This document shows positions 60,106 through 64,000 of a DNA stretch of 64,000 bases, in pieces. The notes under the pieces were generated by a model. The model saw only the letters and a program-made list of their open reading frames with translations, did not search any database and was not told the DNA's origin. This DNA comes from Sphingomonas sp. AR_OL41 (lineage in GTDB: Bacteria > Pseudomonadota > Alphaproteobacteria > Sphingomonadales > Sphingomonadaceae). The stretch is taken from the NCBI RefSeq assembly GCF_029911635.1, contig NZ_JARYTI010000004.1, forward strand, positions 1 to 64,000. The letters are read 5' to 3'. Positions within the stretch are counted from its first letter, which is position 1; each line of letters begins with the position of its first letter. The translations under genes were made by a program, and so were the position numbers.

Positions 60106-61083
60106 CTACCGGGCCACCATGCCGATCGAAACCAGCCACCGTTCCACGAGATCGGGCCATTCCGTCGCCGCCTCGCTCGTGCGGCGAAGTCCGAACGCAT
60201 GGCCGCCGGTCGCATAGGAGTGCAATTCCGCCCTCACCCCTGCCCGCCGCAGCGCCGCGAAATAGCTGAGAGAATCGAATACGGTGTCCACGCGATCGTC
60301 CTCGTTCTGCAGCAGGAACGTCGGCGGCGTCTCGGCCGATATATGATCGCGTATGTCGGGGTTCAGCAGGAGCGTGTTCTCGACCCAGCTGTCCTTGCCC
60401 CAGAACAGATGGCCGGGATAAAGCCCAACGGCAAAATCGGGACGGCTGCTTTCCTCGTCGGCCGCATCGGCGGGTCGGTATTGGCGTTCCGCCGAATGAG
60501 TGCTGACGGCAGCGACGAGATGCCCGCCGGCCGAGAAGCCCAGAACGCCGATCTTATGCGGATCGACGTGCCACCTAGCAGCCTGATCGCGCATCAGGCT
60601 CACCGCGCGCTGGGCATCCTGCAGCGCAGCGGGGATCTTCGGCATCACCTGACACCGGCACTTGCCGTCCCAGTGCGGGCCGGAATGCGGGACGCGATAC
60701 TTCAGGACGACGCACGTGATGCCCTTCGCGGTCAGCCAATCGCAGACCTCGGTTCCCTCCAGGTCGATGGCGAGCCCCTCATAGCCTCCGCCCGGAAACA
60801 CCAGGACCGCCACGCCCGTGTTCTTCCCCTTCGCCGGGAAGATCATCATGGCCGGCTTCGTGACGTTCTGCACGTCGTGCCAAGGCCTGCCCGCGACCGG
60901 CTCCGTCACCTCCGAGACCGTTTCCGGCCCCGCGGCGGGTAGCGCGTCCGGCACGCCGCCTGGCCACAAAGGCATCACCAGCGAGTCTTGCCGCTTCTCC
61001 GGCTTCGTTATCTTCGGCTCGGCGCTCTTGCAGCCGGAAGCGATCAGGACGGCGAGGGCGAGGACAAGAGACACGGCTCTCAC
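60106..61083 (-). CDS. Alpha/beta-hydrolase lipoprotein, acetylxylan-esterase-like
   Basis: 325 residues from a GTG with AGGGG 6 bp upstream. The signal peptide ends in the lipobox LIASGC (C18), so it is a lipoprotein. The family start VMPLWPGGVPDALP is followed by VLVFPGGGYEGLAIDLEG (oxyanion region), the nucleophile elbow GVLGFSAGGHLVAA (S183), and late NEDDRVDTVFDSLSYF (Asp) and GGHAFGL (His), giving an intact triad. Related enzymes deacetylate plant or bacterial carbohydrates. It is convergent with the small cargo genes, and its GC and codon use are like the backbone. Confidence 0.85.
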   Translation of the reverse strand: MRAVSLVLALAVLIASGCKSAEPKITKPEKRQDSLVMPLWPGGVPDALPAAGPETVSEVTEPVAGRPWHDVQNVTKPAMMIFPAKGKNTGVAVLVFPGGGYEGLAIDLEGTEVCDWLTAKGITCVVLKYRVPHSGPHWDGKCRCQVMPKIPAALQDAQRAVSLMRDQAARWHVDPHKIGVLGFSAGGHLVAAVSTHSAERQYRPADAADEESSRPDFAVGLYPGHLFWGKDSWVENTLLLNPDIRDHISAETPPTFLLQNEDDRVDTVFDSLSYFAALRRAGVRAELHSYATGGHAFGLRRTSEAATEWPDLVERWLVSIGMVAR

Positions 61084-61345
61084 AGAAATCCCCTGATCAT
61101 GGCGGCTGGCGCTTGCAGCCAGTGGAACGGAGCCATGACCCTATTCGGGTTGCATCGCGCTCCGCAAGGAGCGGTCGATTCGGACACGATCGCGCGTGGT
61201 GGCCTGAAGACCTGTGAAACAACCGCTCCGCTTCCTCCCACTTGCGAACCCAGCGTAACACGGCCAAACCCGGACCATCAGATGCCGGCTGAATTCCCGA
61301 CCTACATCCGATCGTGAGGCAACGCATGAATGAGAGATTGGCGAT

Positions 61346-62104
61346 TTGACGCGCCCGACCGCCTTCTTGACGCTGATCGCGCTCGTGACGTGCCTTATTA
61401 GCAATGCAGCCGAAGCATCGCGCGCGCGTGAGGTGACGGTTTCGATCCCTTGGTCGCTAACTCCCTCGGCTCTTGCCAACTCGAGCGAGCTAGATCTGCG
61501 CGGGAATAAAACCCTGAAGGTGGGGACCGCAGCGCCCCGCAACGCTTTCATACTGCTGGATGATGCTCAGCTCGAGGGTGGCAAGATTTTTATCCCAAAG
61601 GGGGTCGAACTGGCGTGGGCAAACAGTTCCCATGAGATTGCGTGCGAGCCGATCCGGCAGGAGCACCACGTTTACTTTCGGTGCCTCCTCGACAGCGATC
61701 AAAACGGCACTCTGGATTTCGCGTTGGTAGTCAGCGCGACGGAGGCAGCGTCGTGGCCAACGATCGAGTCTTTCGAATATCTGATGGGGTCATTCGTAGC
61801 TCTCGAGCCCGTCGGCCTGACTTCCTTGACCAAGCCGATCTCAATCAGCGAAATAAAGGATACGTCGAGCCAGCTAAAGGTCGACGTCCACTTTAAAGGC
61901 AGCGCGGAAAAGCAGCGAGTGAGAGTCGTGCTCTGTGCGTCGCGGCAGGGACATCAAGACGTCTGCACCAGGGCTCGCAATATCGCGATTAACGGCACGA
62001 CCGGGGAAAGCGATCAATTCGGCTTTCACATAGTCGCCAAGGTGACAGCCGATGGGCCCGCGACGATTACGGTGACCCCGACCAAGAAGGACCTCATGCT
62101 TTAA
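61346..62104 (+). CDS. Secreted protein, unknown (twin of the next gene)
   Basis: 252 residues from a TTG. A signal peptide (AFLTLIALVTCLISNAAEA) is followed by a beta-rich mature domain. CLLDSDQNGTLDFALVVS near residue 112 has a D-x-D-x-N-G loop that looks like a calcium site. The C-terminal half (KVDVHFKGSAEKQRVRVVLCAS, FGFHIVAKVTADGPATITVTP) is strand-rich. The next gene has the same order of segments. An 8-codon open frame (ATG AAT ...) overlaps the start, so the translation start is uncertain. Confidence 0.6.
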   Translation: MTRPTAFLTLIALVTCLISNAAEASRAREVTVSIPWSLTPSALANSSELDLRGNKTLKVGTAAPRNAFILLDDAQLEGGKIFIPKGVELAWANSSHEIACEPIRQEHHVYFRCLLDSDQNGTLDFALVVSATEAASWPTIESFEYLMGSFVALEPVGLTSLTKPISISEIKDTSSQLKVDVHFKGSAEKQRVRVVLCASRQGHQDVCTRARNIAINGTTGESDQFGFHIVAKVTADGPATITVTPTKKDLML

Positions 62105-62213
62105 AAAGCCACACGGACGGGATGCGCTCCCGGATTCAAGAGGGATTGGAACAGCAGCAACCACGCCGAGCCGAGACACTGGCTGCAATTGCACTACTAG
62201 ATTAGTTTTCTAA

Positions 62214-63134
62214 ATGGGGGCGACAGTGAAATATTTTCGGACGTCTGGTTGGGCCCTAGCGTCGGCGCTGCTTTGCGCGTCCATAGTCGCGCCAGCGAAG
62301 ACGACCGAGGTCCAGGTGCCTCGCCAGACGCGGCTGGACCCAGCGAGCTTGTCCAGCGCGCCACGGACCTTCCGCGTCAGGGATGTGATCCTCCGCGCCT
62401 TTGTGCAGGCGGCCCCGACAACCACACTTGAGGACGAACGCAGCATCGTCGTCGACGGCTTCGAGGTAACGCTGCCCAAAGGCCTCCCACTGACCAAGCG
62501 GGCATTCGTCCACGCACCAAATCCCCGCATGTTCAGCAAGGCGGACGGATTTGGCAAAGCGATCGACGGCGCGATCTATTGCAATGCCAAGTGGATGAAG
62601 GCCGGCCCATTCACGTCCGGCGAGACGCTGACGCGCTTCACTGCGATACCTTGCTTCCTCGACGCCGAGAACGACGGCGTCTTCGAGTCAGTAGCCTTTT
62701 TCAGCCTTGGGACGCGGGAGGTCGGCCCCGTTCCGATCGTGCCGTTGCGGTATCGGCCCGTGCTCGGTGACTTTACCAAGGAACATGTCGATCTGATCGT
62801 CCAGCGTGTCGGCGCTGGCAGCATCTTCGTCACGCCCACGCTATACGATGCGGAAGGCAAGCATGGCAGCATTCGCCTGTATACGGACGAACGCGATCGA
62901 ACGTCGACAGACTACGCGCGCGGTTGCGTCTTCACCGCTCCGAGCAACACAAATCCCTCGTCGGCATTGGGTGCGCAGATCGCGATCGAGGCGGTCGATG
63001 CCAAAGCCGAGACGTTCCAAGCGACAATCACATCGGTGGGCGAGCCGAAACCGGTCAGCGCGCGTGTCAAGAATTGGCAATTCATATACGACTTCCTGCC
63101 GAGCTTGAGCGAGCGATGCGGGGATAAGCGTTGA
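62214..63134 (+). CDS. Secreted protein, unknown (twin of the previous gene)
   Basis: 306 residues. A signal peptide (WALASALLCASIVAPAKT) precedes the mature part. AIPCFLDAENDGVFESVAFFS matches the CLLDSDQNGTLDFALVVS segment of the gene before it, and both continue into a strand-rich C-terminal half, so the two are probably distant duplicates. A GTG four codons in (62226) has GGGGG at good spacing and may be the true start. No family recognised. Confidence 0.6.
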   Translation: MGATVKYFRTSGWALASALLCASIVAPAKTTEVQVPRQTRLDPASLSSAPRTFRVRDVILRAFVQAAPTTTLEDERSIVVDGFEVTLPKGLPLTKRAFVHAPNPRMFSKADGFGKAIDGAIYCNAKWMKAGPFTSGETLTRFTAIPCFLDAENDGVFESVAFFSLGTREVGPVPIVPLRYRPVLGDFTKEHVDLIVQRVGAGSIFVTPTLYDAEGKHGSIRLYTDERDRTSTDYARGCVFTAPSNTNPSSALGAQIAIEAVDAKAETFQATITSVGEPKPVSARVKNWQFIYDFLPSLSERCGDKR

Positions 63135-63266
63135 TCAGACTATCGGGGAAAAGGCGGCCCGCAATGTCCGCTCCCCGGCTCTTGTTCGTCCCTGTGCAGC
63201 CGCCGGAGCGGGGCCCCTTGAAAGTTGACCGAACGGACTTCACCGAGTTCATTCGCTCGCCTGAAA

Positions 63267-63692
63267 TTAGCAGGGCAACTTTGGGAATACTACCTTGACT
63301 TCGTCACTCAGCACCTTGCCCCTCTGTGCCTTGTTGACTAAAATTCTCTGAGAATAGCCGATCCTTTGGTCAATAAAAAAAGCTGATCTGCTAAATTCAC
63401 GAGAAAACGAGAGTGCCCTTTTATCATCGTCATAAAGCAATTTATGATCGGTATATATCAGATAGCCTCTCACTCTATCGATTTTTCGAATATTTTCTAC
63501 ACGATCAATTTTGTTTCCGAAAGAATTAGATACCAATACCCTGTCCTTTGTAACTTTGATCCACTGTTGATTTTGTTTATAACATCCGAAAGCAGCTTCG
63601 TTGTTATCAAATAGGGCGCCGACTACAGTCCACAATCCTAATGTGGTGACAAGGACACCGGAAAATATCTTGGCGATATTCTTCTTCTTCAC
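63267..63692 (-). CDS. Membrane-anchored small protein, unknown
   Basis: 141 residues from a GTG with GGAGG upstream; AT-rich with many AAA and ATA codons. One N-terminal helix (IFSGVLVTTLGLWTVVGALF) is followed by a beta-like domain (KQNQQWIKVTKDRVLVSNSFGNKIDRV, GYLIYTDHKLLYDDDKRALSFSREF). It resembles the immunity or lipoprotein-like genes next to secreted toxins, but no family is recognised. Its GTG overlaps the TGA of an upstream frame, suggesting a coupled upstream gene. Confidence 0.55.
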   Translation of the reverse strand: MKKKNIAKIFSGVLVTTLGLWTVVGALFDNNEAAFGCYKQNQQWIKVTKDRVLVSNSFGNKIDRVENIRKIDRVRGYLIYTDHKLLYDDDKRALSFSREFSRSAFFIDQRIGYSQRILVNKAQRGKVLSDEVKVVFPKLPC

Positions 63693-63812
63693 CCCCGCCC
63701 CTCCAACAACATAACAACGGCCTTATCCTGAATATCTGCTAGTTTTCGCTTTATACGCTTTCCTGGACGGTTCGCTTGCCGAACCCGCCAGATCCCTCCG
63801 CAACGTTCCAGC

Positions 63813-63995
63813 TCAGCCGACCGCCTCGGTGCTCTGCACGTCGTAAAGCCGCATCGAGAGCCGTGAATCCAACCGGTGATCAAGCAATGCTTGGAAGATG
63901 TCGCGACAGGTCTCCAGTGTCGGCACAATCCGTCCCTCGTCGTCAAAGGCGATCCCAAGACCCATCGCCGCGCACTGCGCGCGCAGGTTCTGCAT
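63813..63995 (-). CDS. Short gene near the right edge, possibly truncated
   Basis: About 60 residues are visible from an ATG just inside the window; the frame may open further right. The sequence looks protein-like (GLGIAFDDEGRIVPTLETCRDIFQALLDHRLDSRLSMRLYDV). A different frame (63689-63958) carries a basic tail that ends in GTGA overlapping the next gene, so a frameshift between the two is possible. No family recognised. Confidence 0.35.
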   Translation of the reverse strand: MQNLRAQCAAMGLGIAFDDEGRIVPTLETCRDIFQALLDHRLDSRLSMRLYDVQSTEAVG

Positions 63996-64000
63996 GAAGC

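Overview
The window is high-GC DNA with the gene content of an alphaproteobacterium, most probably a sphingomonad (Sphingomonas, Sphingopyxis, Novosphingobium group). The pointers are a TonB-dependent receptor joined to a sodium:solute symporter in an amino-sugar cluster, GC-rich codon use, many GTG/TTG starts, and small conserved genes typical of that order. This assignment is inferred from gene content; no rRNA is present.

Layout. (1) 1-1867: chromosomal backbone, with a nucleotidyltransferase-like gene running off the left edge, a YhhQ-type queuosine-precursor transporter and tRNA-Arg(TCT). (2) 1868-6741: small, mostly unrecognised genes behind the tRNA, several lower in GC, separated by a degenerate dispersed intergenic repeat. 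(3) 6914-20636: a peptidoglycan amino-sugar utilisation cluster: GntR-type regulator, MurQ, symporter, TonB receptor, FAD-linked (probably D-lactate) dehydrogenase, AnmK and a PP2C-like protein on one strand; a SIS-type deaminase, NagA and a GH84-like enzyme on the other; then a BadF-type kinase. Together these would import MurNAc/GlcNAc compounds, phosphorylate them, remove lactate, deacetylate and deaminate them. Related direct-repeat sites precede two of the units. (4) 20736-25602: a Rieske oxygenase / YciB-like / MerR operon and an exonuclease operon. (5) 25790-30144: ArsR, secreted proteins, a frameshifted gene and a run of orphan toxin-immunity-type genes (CdiI-like, SUKH, SUFU).

(6) 30444-44715: a dense defence-type island. 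It holds a Septu-like ATPase + HNH pair; a tightly coupled operon of HD protein, ORC/CDC6-like ATPase, unknown protein and C5 cytosine methyltransferase that I cannot match to a named system; a DUF4375/DMP19-like gene; and a 1447-residue NTPase with a C-terminal PD-(D/E)xK-like motif. (7) 44929-48079: further small orphan genes. (8) 48221-57267: a Tn7-like transposition module (tnsA, tnsB with an intact DD35E triad, tnsC, tniQ). Next to tnsA lie two larger proteins that look like catalytically degenerate TnsB relatives, and between tnsA and tnsB is a 70-residue RNase-H-like fragment. The divergent promoter region carries a 20-bp inverted repeat matching at 18 of 20 positions. No cas genes or CRISPR array are present. 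(9) 57251-60049: a run of small same-strand cargo-like genes. (10) 60106-64000: a lipoprotein esterase, two related secreted proteins and AT-rich small genes.

The most unusual parts are the TnsB-like companion proteins of the Tn7-like element and the four-gene HD/ATPase/unknown/methyltransferase operon. The transposon ends were not located, so it remains an inference that the defence genes are its cargo.
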